Shown here: positions 43,769-52,494 of the stretch, piece after piece
How positions within the stretch are numbered: position 1 is the stretch's first letter
How the letters are laid out: every line of letters starts with the position of its first letter
NCBI RefSeq assembly: GCF_007830055.1
Contig: NZ_VLLE01000004.1
Location: forward strand, 587,248-651,247
Length of the DNA: 64,000 bases
Origin: Lacibacter cauensis
Lineage (GTDB): Bacteria > Bacteroidota > Bacteroidia > Chitinophagales > Chitinophagaceae
Reading direction: 5' to 3'
The notes under the pieces: model-generated
What the model saw: only the letters and a program-made list of their open reading frames with translations
Told to the model about the DNA's origin: nothing
The model's database searches: none
Translations under genes and position numbers: made by a program

Positions 43769-46700
43769 ATGACATCGAAGTTTATTCATCGCCCGGTATT
43801 ATCCATTGTAATATCGGTGATCATCACTTTGCTTGGACTCTTGTCGTTAACGCAACTACCCGTTACACAATTTCCTGATATTGCTCCACCCGAAGTAACA
43901 GTAACGAGTAAGTATACAGGTGCCAATGCAGAAACAGTCGTAAAAGCAGTCGTTACTCCACTTGAACGTGCAATCAATGGTGTGCCGGGCATGGCATACA
44001 TGTCGTCCGTATCAGGTAACGATGGTACCAGTGTTATTCAAATTGTATTTAAAGCAGGAACCGACCCTGATGTGGCTGCAGTAAACGTGCAGAACCGTGT
44101 ATCATCAACACTGGATGAACTTCCCGAAGAAGCCATTAAAGCAGGTGTAATTGTAGAGAAGGTGCAGAACAGTATGTTGATGTACCTGAACATCCTTGGC
44201 TCCGATACAACACTCGACGAAAAATTTCTGTTCAACTTTACTGACATTAATATTCTTCCGGAACTGAAGCGTATTGAAGGTGTAGGTTTTGCCGACATCA
44301 TGGGCTCACGTGAATATGCCATGCGTATCTGGTTAAAGCCCGATAAAATGGTGATGTATAATCTTTCTGCAGCAGAAGTAATTGCAATGCTGAAAGCTCA
44401 GAACGTAGAAGCAGCACCGGGTAAAATTGGAGAGAGTTCGGGTAAAGCATCACAATCTTTACAATATGTATTAAAATATACAGGTAAGCACAACAGTAAA
44501 GAAGCGTATGAAAATATCGTATTGCGCAACGAAGAAGATGGCGAACTCTTACGTTTAAAAGATATTGCAGAAGTTGAATTTGATTCGCAGGAATATGATG
44601 TGTTATCGAAAGAAAATGGAAAGCCTTCTGCAGCCATCATGATCAAACAACGGCCAGGCACCAACGCAAAAGATGTTATTCAAAAGATCAAAGACCGGAT
44701 GCAGGAAATTAAAGCAGCTTCTTTTACACCCGGCATGGATTACACCATCAGCTACGATGTATCTGCTTTTCTTGATGCTTCTATCAGTGAAGTAATTAAA
44801 ACATTGATCGAAGCATTTATTCTTGTGGCGTTAGTGGTGTTTATATTCTTGCAGGATGGCCGTTCAACCATCATCCCCATACTTGCTGTTCCTGTTTCAT
44901 TAATCGGCACCTTCTTCTTTATGCAACTGATGGGCTTCTCACTCAACCTCATCACGTTGTTTGCATTGGTACTTGCCATTGGTATTGTGGTGGATAATGC
45001 GATTGTTGTGGTAGAAGCTGTGCACGAAAAAATGGAACGCTCCGGTATGGGTGCACGTCGTGCAACCGAACAGGCCATGCGTGAAATCAGCGGTGCTATC
45101 ATTGCCATCACGCTTGTAATGTCGGCAGTATTTATTCCTGTAGCGTTCATGGAAGGGCCAACCGGTATTTTCTATCGCCAGTTCTCGTTAACCATGGCGG
45201 TATCCATTGTATTATCGGGTGTAACAGCATTAACGTTAACACCGGCATTGTGTATGCTGTTTTTAAAGAATCCGCATGATACCCATCATGCAAAAAAGAA
45301 AAACCTGCTTACACGTTTCTTTGATGGCTTTAATAAATGGTACAATGGATTATCAGCACGTTATAAAAAATTACTCAGCATTATTGCTAACCGAAGAGTA
45401 GTTACGTTTGGTGCATTGCTGTTGTTTACAGTAAGTGCAGGTCTTGTTGGCAAACTCGTTCCTTCAGGTTTTATTCCGAATGAAGACCAAGGTGCTATTT
45501 ATGCCAACATTACTGCGCCATCGGGTGCAACGCTTGAGCGAACTGATAAAGTAGTAGATGAAGTACAACAGATTGCACAAAAGATGGATGCGGTAAGTTC
45601 TGTATCTGGTCTTTCGGGTTACAGTGTGTTATCCGAAGGTGTAGGTGCAGTGTATGGTATGAACCTCATCAGTTTAAAAAACTGGAAAGAACGTAAACAA
45701 TCCGATGCTGAAATTATTCGTGAGCTGGAAGAAAAAACCAAACACATTAAAGATGCAAGCATCGAATTCTTTACACCACCACCGGTACCGGGCTATGGTA
45801 ACTCCAGTGGTTTTGAACTGCGTTTACTTGATCGCAGTGGTAGTGGCGATTTGCAAAAACTGCAGCAGGTAGCCGATGCGTTTGTTGCTGAGTTAAACAA
45901 GCGTCCGGAAATCAATAATACCTTCACCACGTTCAATGCAAAGTTTCCGCAATACCTGTTGCATATTGATGGAGACCTTGCTGCACAAAAAGGAATTACT
46001 GCCGATAATGCGATGGGCACATTGCAAACATTGATTGGTAGTGAATATGCCACCAACTTTATTCGTTTTGGACAACTGTACAGAGTAATGGTGCAGGCAT
46101 TACCACAATACCGTGCACAACCCGATGACCTGTTGAAACTGTACATCAAAAATGATCAAGGCGAAATGGTTCCGTTCTCTTCGTTTCTGCGTGTAGAAAA
46201 AGTGTACGGGCCCGAACAGGTAACACGTTACAACATGTATCCATCTGCGATGATCAACGGACAACCTGCTCCAGGTTATAGCAGCGGACAAGCCATTGCA
46301 GCCATCAAAGAAGTAGCAGCTACCAAATTACCGAAGGGTTATGGTTACGATTGGGCTGGTTCTTCGAGAGACCAGGCGAATGCAGGTAACCAGGCCATTT
46401 ATATTTTCATCATCTGTTTATTGTTTGTGTATTTATTACTTGCTGCACAGTACGAAAGTTTCTTGCTGCCGTTCCCTGTTATTCTTTCATTGCCTGTTGG
46501 TGTGTTCGGTGCCTTGTTTATGCTGCTGTTGATGGGACTTGAAAACAACATCTATGCACAAATTGCCATGATCATGCTCATTGGTATTTTGGGTAAGAAC
46601 GCCATCCTCATTATTGAGTTTGCAGCTATGAAACATCGTGAAGGCATGAAGCCATTACAGGCAGCAGTTGAAGCAGCAGCACTTCGTTTACGTCCCATTC

Positions 46701-46930
46701 TCATGACATCCTTTGCATTTATTGCCGGGTTAATACCATTGATGTTGGCATCAGGTGCGGGTGAAATCGGTAATAAAACAATTGGCTCTGCGGCTGCTGG
46801 TGGTATGTTGTTCGGCACTATTCTCGGTGTCATTATCATACCCGGATTGTATGTTGTGTTTGCAAGCCTCTCCGAACGGCTGAATAAAAACAAACGCAAA
46901 GAAGAAAAACCATTCACAGAAACAGTATAA
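43769..46930 (+). CDS. RND multidrug efflux permease (AcrB/HAE1-like)
   Basis: A 1053-residue proton-driven efflux pump with 12 TM helices and two large periplasmic loops. The N-terminus FIHRPVLSIVISVIITLLG is standard. TM4 reads GIVVDNAIVVVEAV, so the second Asp of the usual VDD pair is Asn. TM10 has ILGKNAILIIEFA with the essential Lys. It is the middle gene of an adaptor-pump-channel operon. Substrates cannot be read from the sequence. Confidence 0.95.
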   Translation: MTSKFIHRPVLSIVISVIITLLGLLSLTQLPVTQFPDIAPPEVTVTSKYTGANAETVVKAVVTPLERAINGVPGMAYMSSVSGNDGTSVIQIVFKAGTDPDVAAVNVQNRVSSTLDELPEEAIKAGVIVEKVQNSMLMYLNILGSDTTLDEKFLFNFTDINILPELKRIEGVGFADIMGSREYAMRIWLKPDKMVMYNLSAAEVIAMLKAQNVEAAPGKIGESSGKASQSLQYVLKYTGKHNSKEAYENIVLRNEEDGELLRLKDIAEVEFDSQEYDVLSKENGKPSAAIMIKQRPGTNAKDVIQKIKDRMQEIKAASFTPGMDYTISYDVSAFLDASISEVIKTLIEAFILVALVVFIFLQDGRSTIIPILAVPVSLIGTFFFMQLMGFSLNLITLFALVLAIGIVVDNAIVVVEAVHEKMERSGMGARRATEQAMREISGAIIAITLVMSAVFIPVAFMEGPTGIFYRQFSLTMAVSIVLSGVTALTLTPALCMLFLKNPHDTHHAKKKNLLTRFFDGFNKWYNGLSARYKKLLSIIANRRVVTFGALLLFTVSAGLVGKLVPSGFIPNEDQGAIYANITAPSGATLERTDKVVDEVQQIAQKMDAVSSVSGLSGYSVLSEGVGAVYGMNLISLKNWKERKQSDAEIIRELEEKTKHIKDASIEFFTPPPVPGYGNSSGFELRLLDRSGSGDLQKLQQVADAFVAELNKRPEINNTFTTFNAKFPQYLLHIDGDLAAQKGITADNAMGTLQTLIGSEYATNFIRFGQLYRVMVQALPQYRAQPDDLLKLYIKNDQGEMVPFSSFLRVEKVYGPEQVTRYNMYPSAMINGQPAPGYSSGQAIAAIKEVAATKLPKGYGYDWAGSSRDQANAGNQAIYIFIICLLFVYLLLAAQYESFLLPFPVILSLPVGVFGALFMLLLMGLENNIYAQIAMIMLIGILGKNAILIIEFAAMKHREGMKPLQAAVEAAALRLRPILMTSFAFIAGLIPLMLASGAGEIGNKTIGSAAAGGMLFGTILGVIIIPGLYVVFASLSERLNKNKRKEEKPFTETV

Positions 46931-46941
46931 TAATGAAATGA

Positions 46942-46992
46942 GCTATCAAATTTTCGAGCTATTATATCAACCAGCGAAGAAAATTTGATAGC
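46942..46992. repeat. 14-bp perfect inverted repeat between pump and channel genes
   Basis: GCTATCAAATTTTC (46942-46955) and GAAAATTTGATAGC (46979-46992) are perfect inverted copies 23 bases apart. No T tract follows, so it is not a regular terminator. It may stabilise the upstream mRNA or reduce read-through. Confidence 0.65.
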
Positions 46993-47031
46993 GAATAACA
47001 TGTGACAAATTCCTAAAATCAAAATGAACAC

Positions 47032-48459
47032 ATGAAACAAATTTATATCGCAGTACTTAGTATTGCTGCCACCGGCTTTTTACACAGCTGTGTGCCAACA
47101 CAACAGATAAAGGAAATAAAACCTGTTGTGTTGCCTGCAACATACAACAACAGTACAGACAGCAGTAACAGTGCACTTTTAAGTCCACAGGAATTATTTA
47201 CCGATCCGCATCTTAAACAGCTAATCGATACAGCTATTGCTAACAATTATGATTTGCAGATGGCCTTGCAACGCATCCGTATTGCACAGTCGGATGTACT
47301 ACTTGGAAACGGTGCCTTAAAACCAAGAGTTGATGCATCGGTAGTTAGTGCGTTGCGCCGTTATGGTTTGTATACGATGGATGGCGCAGGTAATGCCAGC
47401 ACGTTTATGTTGCCGGGAAAGATTGTTCCAACCAATCTGCCCGATTATTTCCCGAGCTTTCAATCGAGTTGGGAAATTGATTTGTGGGGAAAACTGAAGA
47501 ACAGAAAGAAGGCTGCGGTGTCACGCTATCTTGCAAGTACCGAAGGAAAGAATTTTATTGTTACCAATCTTGTAAGTGATCTTGCAATTGCTTACTACGA
47601 GTTGCAGGCAATTGATGAAACCATCCGCATCATCGATGAAACCATTGCGTTACAACAACAGGCTTTTGAAATTATACAGGCAAAAAAAGAAGCAGCTGTA
47701 TTAAACGAGCTGGCAGTAAAACAATTTGAAGCACAACTCATCAACCTGCAGGCTTTTCGTATAAGCTTGCAGCAACAGGTTATTGAAACAGAAAGCAGGA
47801 TCAACTTGCTTACAGGCAGGTTGCCGCAAAAAATTATACGTAGCAAAACCTTTGCTGCAACCTCACTTGCAAATACAATCAAAGCAGGCGTTCCTGCAGC
47901 ATTGCTGGAGCAAAGGCCCGATATTCGCCAGGCAGCATTGTTGGTACGTGCAACAAAAGCAGACGTAGCTGCTGCAAAAGCAGCATACTATCCATCTCTC
48001 AACATTACAGCAGGTATCGGTTACCAGGCGTTTCGTCCCGACCTGTTGTTTCAAACACCACAGTCACTTGCTTACAGTTTGGTTGGAAATTTAGCAGCAC
48101 CGCTTGTTAACCGTGCAGGTATTAAAGCTGCGTTTAATACTGCAACAGCTGCGCAACAGGAATCGCTATACCAGTACAGCAAAACCATTGTACATGCTTA
48201 CACAGAAGTGTACAACGGTTTAATACGTGCAGATAATTTAAAAGAAGTGTACCGGTTGAAAACAGATGAAACAACTACACTTTCAGAATCAATTCTTGTA
48301 GCGCAGGAACTGTTTCGCACAGGCAGGGCAACTTATCTTGAAGTATTGTATGCGCAGCAGAACACATTAAAAGCAAAATTGGAATTGGTTGAAACAAGAA
48401 AGCAGCAGTTGTTCACTTCTATTCAATTGTACAAGTCGTTAGGTGGTGGATGGCGTTGA
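47032..48459 (+). CDS. TolC-like outer-membrane efflux lipoprotein (NodT type)
   Basis: A 475-residue outer-membrane factor. A lipobox (FLHSCVPTQQ) follows the signal peptide, so the mature protein begins at Cys19. Two OEP repeats of long helices and strands are present (about 60-270 and 280-470), with EIDLWGKLKNRKKAAVSRY and LLEQRPDIRQAALLVRATKADVAAAKAAYYPSL as usual landmarks of the family. It completes the RND system. A strong terminator follows. Confidence 0.93.
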   Translation: MKQIYIAVLSIAATGFLHSCVPTQQIKEIKPVVLPATYNNSTDSSNSALLSPQELFTDPHLKQLIDTAIANNYDLQMALQRIRIAQSDVLLGNGALKPRVDASVVSALRRYGLYTMDGAGNASTFMLPGKIVPTNLPDYFPSFQSSWEIDLWGKLKNRKKAAVSRYLASTEGKNFIVTNLVSDLAIAYYELQAIDETIRIIDETIALQQQAFEIIQAKKEAAVLNELAVKQFEAQLINLQAFRISLQQQVIETESRINLLTGRLPQKIIRSKTFAATSLANTIKAGVPAALLEQRPDIRQAALLVRATKADVAAAKAAYYPSLNITAGIGYQAFRPDLLFQTPQSLAYSLVGNLAAPLVNRAGIKAAFNTATAAQQESLYQYSKTIVHAYTEVYNGLIRADNLKEVYRLKTDETTTLSESILVAQELFRTGRATYLEVLYAQQNTLKAKLELVETRKQQLFTSIQLYKSLGGGWR

Positions 48460-48481
48460 TGTTTTACAGATGAATGAAAAT

Positions 48482-48511
48482 AAGAAAGCCCTCGCATGCG
48501 AGGGCTTTCTT
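48482..48511. terminator. Bidirectional terminator, 30-base perfect palindrome
   Basis: The palindrome is centred on CATG (arms AAGAAAGCCCTCG and reverse complement). It lies between the convergent channel and tsf genes. Confidence 0.9.
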
Positions 48512-48535
48512 TATACTTTAATGAAGCGATTGTTA

Positions 48536-49372
48536 TTACCCTAAAGCTACACGTTTGAACGAAGTTACTTTTACATCGCCTGAAGATTTCAGGTAATCAG
48601 CAACGCTCTTAGAAGCATCTTTTACGAAAGCTTGTGCCAGTAATGTTTGTTCTTTAAAGAACGCATTCATTTTACCTTCAGCGATCTTAGCGATCATTTC
48701 TTCAGGTTTGCCGGCCATCTTCGGATCTTGTTTCATCAAGTCCATGATGATATCTTTTTCACGAGCTACTACATCAGCAGGAACACTGTCAGCATCAACT
48801 GCTACAGGATTCATTGCTGCAATCTGCATGGCAACATCTTTACCTGCATCAGCAGCTTCTTTATCTAAGCCAACCAATACACCCATACGGTAGGCACCGT
48901 GAATGTAAGACGCTACATAAGGAGCTTCGATACGCTCAAACTTGCTAACACCGATTTTTTCGCCGATAGCAGCAAGTTTATCGTTGATAAGATCAGCAAC
49001 TTTTGCACCGTTTACTTCAGCAGCGTTCAGTTCATCTGCATTCTTTACATCGTTTGCTACAGCAGCGTCTGCAATAGATTGTGCAAAAGCAACGAAGTCT
49101 GCATTCTTACTTACGAAATCTGTTTCGCAGCTGATACATACTACATAACCCACTTTGTTATCTGCACTTGTTTGTGCAATTACCACACCTTCTTTCGCTT
49201 CACGGTCGCTACGCTTTGCAGCCACTTTCTGGCCTTGCTTACGTAACCAGTCGATCGCTGCTTCAAAATCACCGTTTGTTTCAGTTAACGCTTTACGGCA
49301 ATCCATCATACCTGCACCAGTTGCCTGGCGGAGCTTATTAATATCCTGTGCTGTTATTGTTACAGTAGACAT
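48536..49372 (-). CDS. tsf: Translation elongation factor Ts
   Basis: A 278-residue EF-Ts, the nucleotide exchange factor of EF-Tu. The N-terminal UBA-like segment has LRQATGAGMMDCRKAL, the core has CETDFVSKN, and two dimer-like subdomains follow. It is the last gene of the rplM-rpsI-rpsB-tsf series. An inverted repeat lies in the gap from rpsB. Confidence 0.98.
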   Translation of the reverse strand: MSTVTITAQDINKLRQATGAGMMDCRKALTETNGDFEAAIDWLRKQGQKVAAKRSDREAKEGVVIAQTSADNKVGYVVCISCETDFVSKNADFVAFAQSIADAAVANDVKNADELNAAEVNGAKVADLINDKLAAIGEKIGVSKFERIEAPYVASYIHGAYRMGVLVGLDKEAADAGKDVAMQIAAMNPVAVDADSVPADVVAREKDIIMDLMKQDPKMAGKPEEMIAKIAEGKMNAFFKEQTLLAQAFVKDASKSVADYLKSSGDVKVTSFKRVALG

Positions 49373-49410
49373 TGTATAAATTTTGAAAATTTAAAATCGA
49401 GTTCATTGTA

Positions 49411-49458
49411 AAATGCTTTCTGCAAAAGTTTATGTTTCAACTTAAGCAGAAAGCATTT
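49411..49458 (-). promoter_or_regulatory. Inverted repeat in the rpsB-tsf spacer (attenuator-like)
   Basis: AAATGCTTTCTGC (49411-49423) and GCAGAAAGCATTT (49446-49458) are 13-bp perfect inverted copies. On the minus strand the hairpin is followed by TTTACAATG, a weak T tail, so partial termination or mRNA processing between rpsB and tsf is possible. Confidence 0.6.
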
Positions 49459-49503
49459 ATTTTATGAGAGAGTTCATTTCTCAAGGGCTACTTTCTGCAG
49501 AAA

Positions 49504-50385
49504 TTATCTTGCAGAAGTACGCTTTTGTGTGCTTGGTACACGACGCTTGGGAGCACCACCAGGACCACCGGTGTTACCACCAGGACCACGGCCACCGCCA
49601 CGTCCGCCTCTGTCACGACCACCTTCTTCACCTTCATCAAAGCGTGGGCCTTTTTCTTCTACTTCTTCCGTTTCTTCTTCTTCTTTTTCAACCTGGCGCT
49701 CAGCTAAACCTTCTGCAATAGCAGCAGTGATGTATTGTGTAATGATAGCGATTGACTTTGTAGCATCGTCGTTACCGGGGATGAAGTAATCCACTTTATT
49801 TGGATCACAGTTGGTATCAACTAAACCAAAAGTAGTAATGCCGAGACGTTTTGCTTCAGCCAAAGCAATGTGCTCATGACCAATATCAACGAGGAACAAT
49901 GCAGCAGGGATACGGCTCATGTTTGCAATACCGCCCAATACTTTTTCCATTTTCTCTTTATCACGGCTCAGTTGTAAACGCTCTTTCTTTGTAATGCTGT
50001 CGAAAGAACCGTCGTTCAACATTTTTTCAATGCTCTGCATTTTCTTCACGCTCTTACGAACAGTGTTGAAGTTGGTAAGCATACCACCCAACCAACGGTC
50101 GGTTACGTAAGGCATGTTTACTTTTTGTGCGCACTCAGTAACGATCTCTTTTGCCTGCTTTTTAGTTGCAACAAACATGATCTTTTTACCGCTGCGTGCC
50201 AGTTGTTTCATTGCAGCTGCAGTTTCCTGCAAACCTTCAACAGTTTTGTTGAGGTCGATGATGTGAATACCTTTCTTTTCAGCAAAGATGTAAGGCAACA
50301 TCTTGGGATTCCACTTCTTCTTCAGGTGGCCAAAGTGTACACCTGCTTCGAGTAATTGCTGTTGTAATGAAGTGTTATTTTCCAT
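49504..50385 (-). CDS. rpsB: Ribosomal protein uS2 with acidic and Gly/Arg-rich tail
   Basis: A 293-residue uS2; the usual length is about 240. The core has LLEAGVHFGHLKKKWNPKM, VTDRWLGGMLTN and NRIPAALFLVDI-type segments near their usual places. After residue about 235 comes a run of Glu (EKEEEETEEVEEKG) and then a Gly/Arg-rich tail with GGRDRGGRGGGRGPGG, ending basic (KRRVPSTQKRTSAR). The tail is likely disordered and RNA-binding. Confidence 0.97.
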   Translation of the reverse strand: MENNTSLQQQLLEAGVHFGHLKKKWNPKMLPYIFAEKKGIHIIDLNKTVEGLQETAAAMKQLARSGKKIMFVATKKQAKEIVTECAQKVNMPYVTDRWLGGMLTNFNTVRKSVKKMQSIEKMLNDGSFDSITKKERLQLSRDKEKMEKVLGGIANMSRIPAALFLVDIGHEHIALAEAKRLGITTFGLVDTNCDPNKVDYFIPGNDDATKSIAIITQYITAAIAEGLAERQVEKEEEETEEVEEKGPRFDEGEEGGRDRGGRGGGRGPGGNTGGPGGAPKRRVPSTQKRTSAR

Positions 50386-50425
50386 TGTATTTGTATAATC
50401 GTTTGTAAAAATTGTTTGATCAATT

Positions 50426-50446
50426 CCACCGGCATTATACCGGTGG
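50426..50446 (-). promoter_or_regulatory. Hairpin in the rpsI-rpsB spacer
   Basis: CCACCGG (50426-50432) and CCGGTGG (50440-50446) form a 7-bp stem with a 7-base loop just downstream of rpsI and about 40 bases before rpsB. No T run follows, so a leader or processing structure is more likely than a terminator. Confidence 0.5.
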
Positions 50447-50454
50447 GTGTTGCA

Positions 50455-50844
50455 TTAACGTTTAGAGAACTGGTAGCTTCTACGAGCTTTCTTCTTACCA
50501 AATTTCTTACGTTCAACACCACGTGGATCACGCTTCAATAAACCTGCAGCTTTCAATACAGGACGATATTCAGGATTCACTTCCAGCAAAGCACGGGCAA
50601 TACCCAGTTTCACTGCTTCTGCCTGACCTTTAATACCACCGCCATTAGCGTTGATCTTAACATCAAACTTATCTAATGATTCGATTGTTTTTAAAGGAGC
50701 TTCTACCTGGTTTTGTAAGTAAACCAAGCTGAAATATTCTTTGTAATTTTTGTCGTTCACGGTAATGTTTCCGTTACCCTTGCTGATGAACACACGGGTA
50801 ATGGCTTCTTTACGGCGACCAACTGCGTTTTTTTGCTTTTCCAT
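50455..50844 (-). CDS. rpsI: Ribosomal protein uS9
   Basis: A 129-residue uS9. The family pattern AVGRRKEAITRVF at the start, the internal GQAEAVKLGIARALL and the basic C-terminal end KKARRSYQFSKR, which reaches toward the P-site tRNA, are present. It follows rplM by 37 bases that contain three tandem TTTTCAAA units. Confidence 0.98.
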   Translation of the reverse strand: MEKQKNAVGRRKEAITRVFISKGNGNITVNDKNYKEYFSLVYLQNQVEAPLKTIESLDKFDVKINANGGGIKGQAEAVKLGIARALLEVNPEYRPVLKAAGLLKRDPRGVERKKFGKKKARRSYQFSKR

Positions 50845-50881
50845 TTATAAGGAATTTGAAAATTTGAAAATTTGAAAATGA

Positions 50882-51325
50882 TTAGAACTTCAGTTCTTTA
50901 GGTTGTTGTGCAATGTGTGCATGTTTATCGCCAGCATATACAAACAACTTCTTGTACATTTTACGGCCAAGACGGTTCTTAGGTAACATGCCTTTGATAG
51001 CACGCTCCAATACCACCTCCGGACGACGACGCAGAAGGTCTTTAGCGATTTCAATTTTCTGACCACCAGGATAACCACTGAAGTTTTGGTACTCTTTGTA
51101 GTTTACTTTATCGCCGGTGAATTTTACTTTCTCAGCGTTGATGATGATTACGTAATCGCCGCAATCAACGTGAGGAGTGTAATAGGCTTTGTTTTTGCCA
51201 CGCAAAATCGCAGCAATTTTTGAACTCATGCGTCCAACGGTTTGATTGGTGCCGTCCACAACGTACCAGTTACGTTGCACGGTAGCCTCGTTCGCATGCT
51301 TCGTAGTGAAATGTAATTTGCTCAT
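50882..51325 (-). CDS. rplM: Ribosomal protein uL13
   Basis: A 147-residue uL13. WYVVDGTNQTVGRMSSKIA near the N-terminus, GDYVIIINAEKVKFTG and RAIKGMLPKNRLGRKM are the expected landmarks. It is the first gene of the minus-strand ribosomal block and has a promoter and a structured 5' leader. Confidence 0.98.
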   Translation of the reverse strand: MSKLHFTTKHANEATVQRNWYVVDGTNQTVGRMSSKIAAILRGKNKAYYTPHVDCGDYVIIINAEKVKFTGDKVNYKEYQNFSGYPGGQKIEIAKDLLRRRPEVVLERAIKGMLPKNRLGRKMYKKLFVYAGDKHAHIAQQPKELKF

Positions 51326-51339
51326 TGTATTTAATTTTT

Positions 51340-51387
51340 ACCACGCCATCCCGTGGTTATTAGAAAAATCCCGTTTTTTGGAACGGG
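51340..51387 (-). promoter_or_regulatory. Structured rplM leader (two hairpins)
   Basis: On the minus strand, hairpin 1 has the stem CCCGTT/AACGGG (51387-51370) and is followed by ATTTTTC, a terminator-like form. Hairpin 2 has ACCACG/CGTGGT (51357-51340) and lies just before the start codon region. This suggests translational or attenuation control by uL13. Confidence 0.6.
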
Positions 51388-51390
51388 TCG

Positions 51391-51423
51391 CAAAGGTAGG
51401 CACAGATTATCCACACTGCCAAA
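51391..51423 (-). promoter_or_regulatory. Promoter of the rplM operon
   Basis: Minus-strand TTTG (51423-51420), a 21-base spacer and TACCTTTG (51398-51391). Transcription would begin about at the first leader hairpin. Confidence 0.55.
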
Positions 51424-51580
51424 GAATGCAGGAAGTATTTTCCAATGCACTTTTACAAGACATTGATTTTCAGTAAAAATTTTGCACTAAAATTTAACTA
51501 GTACGCTCAAATGCCCGCCAAACGGACAAAAAACAACTTTGAGCAATTAAAACATGCGCCTATAAAGCGTTACAAGCAAT

Positions 51581-52420
51581 TTAATAAGCAGCAGAAGGAC
51601 ACTTGTAAGATGTAATGCTGAAAGTTACCCCAATTGTTGCCATGATATATTGGTCTTTCTGGCCGCTAAAACCACGTTGCGAACCTGCTGTACCAATACG
51701 GGTACCGGTTTCGTAACTGCGATCTTGCAAAAAAGAAGCAGGCGAACCTACTGGAAAAGTGGCAAGCCCGGCATACGTACCTGATACATCATCAATAAAG
51801 TCGGTGGTGGTAAACCGGTGGGCTACTTCGAAATTAATATTGGTTTTATCGTTTAACGCATATTTAAACCCTACACCAACAGGAAAAGCAAAGGCTGTGG
51901 TAGAATACAGCTTGCGGTTAGGATAAGCTGCTGAACCCTGCCCTTCGGTGCCAAGTGGACGAAGAAAATATTTCGTATTATCTAAATAAGCATAAGGATC
52001 GAAGTTGAAAACACCTGCACCAAAAGTGATATAAGGAGTAAAGCGTTCGTCGGGATTGGTAGGATTAAACCGGAAGAAATTGAAATCGCCCTGCACCATC
52101 ATTTCCCACAGGTTGGTATTAAAACTAAGGTTGCGGCGCATACGAAACTCATTCTTCTTTTCATAAACATCGCTGTAACCGAGTTGGGCAAAGTTGGCGC
52201 CTATGCGAACAGCAACATAGTTATTGATTTGTTTACGGAAGAAAACGCCTCCGGCAATTTTAGGGCGGTTGAGCCGTTTATTAGGATTCAGATCGCCAAA
52301 ATAATGGGCTGCACCTAACTGTACGCCAAACTCACCTTCGTGGCGGTATCCATCGTACTGAGCAAAGACTTTTGCAGATAACTGGGTAAACAGGAAAAGA
52401 GAGAAGAGGATTTTTTTCAT
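51581..52420 (-). CDS. DUF6089 / PorG-like outer-membrane beta-barrel protein
   Basis: A 279-residue protein with a signal peptide (MKKILFSLFLFTQLSAKVFA). The mature N-terminus (EGEFGVQLGAAHYFGDLNPN) is typical of the DUF6089 barrel family that includes PorG of the T9SS. It has alternating strands and ends with a cysteine-bearing tail. nadK lies upstream on the same strand. The cargo proteins at 5291 and 60166 imply a functional T9SS, so a role in it is plausible. Confidence 0.82.
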   Translation of the reverse strand: MKKILFSLFLFTQLSAKVFAQYDGYRHEGEFGVQLGAAHYFGDLNPNKRLNRPKIAGGVFFRKQINNYVAVRIGANFAQLGYSDVYEKKNEFRMRRNLSFNTNLWEMMVQGDFNFFRFNPTNPDERFTPYITFGAGVFNFDPYAYLDNTKYFLRPLGTEGQGSAAYPNRKLYSTTAFAFPVGVGFKYALNDKTNINFEVAHRFTTTDFIDDVSGTYAGLATFPVGSPASFLQDRSYETGTRIGTAGSQRGFSGQKDQYIMATIGVTFSITSYKCPSAAY

Positions 52421-52494
52421 CAGTTTCGTTTCTCAAAAATGTAATAACGCAAATATCATGGTTTTCATATATCGCAGGCTTTGTAAACGGGTTT

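Noticed and set aside
49464-50355. Several plus-strand open frames opposite rpsB and tsf
   Set aside because: They are antisense to highly conserved ribosomal genes and have compositions (Pro/Arg/Thr/Phe runs) expected of shadow frames.
50850-50880. Three tandem TTTGAAAA units between rplM and rpsI
   Set aside because: Short, low-complexity AT repeat in a small spacer; no array, no structure of note.
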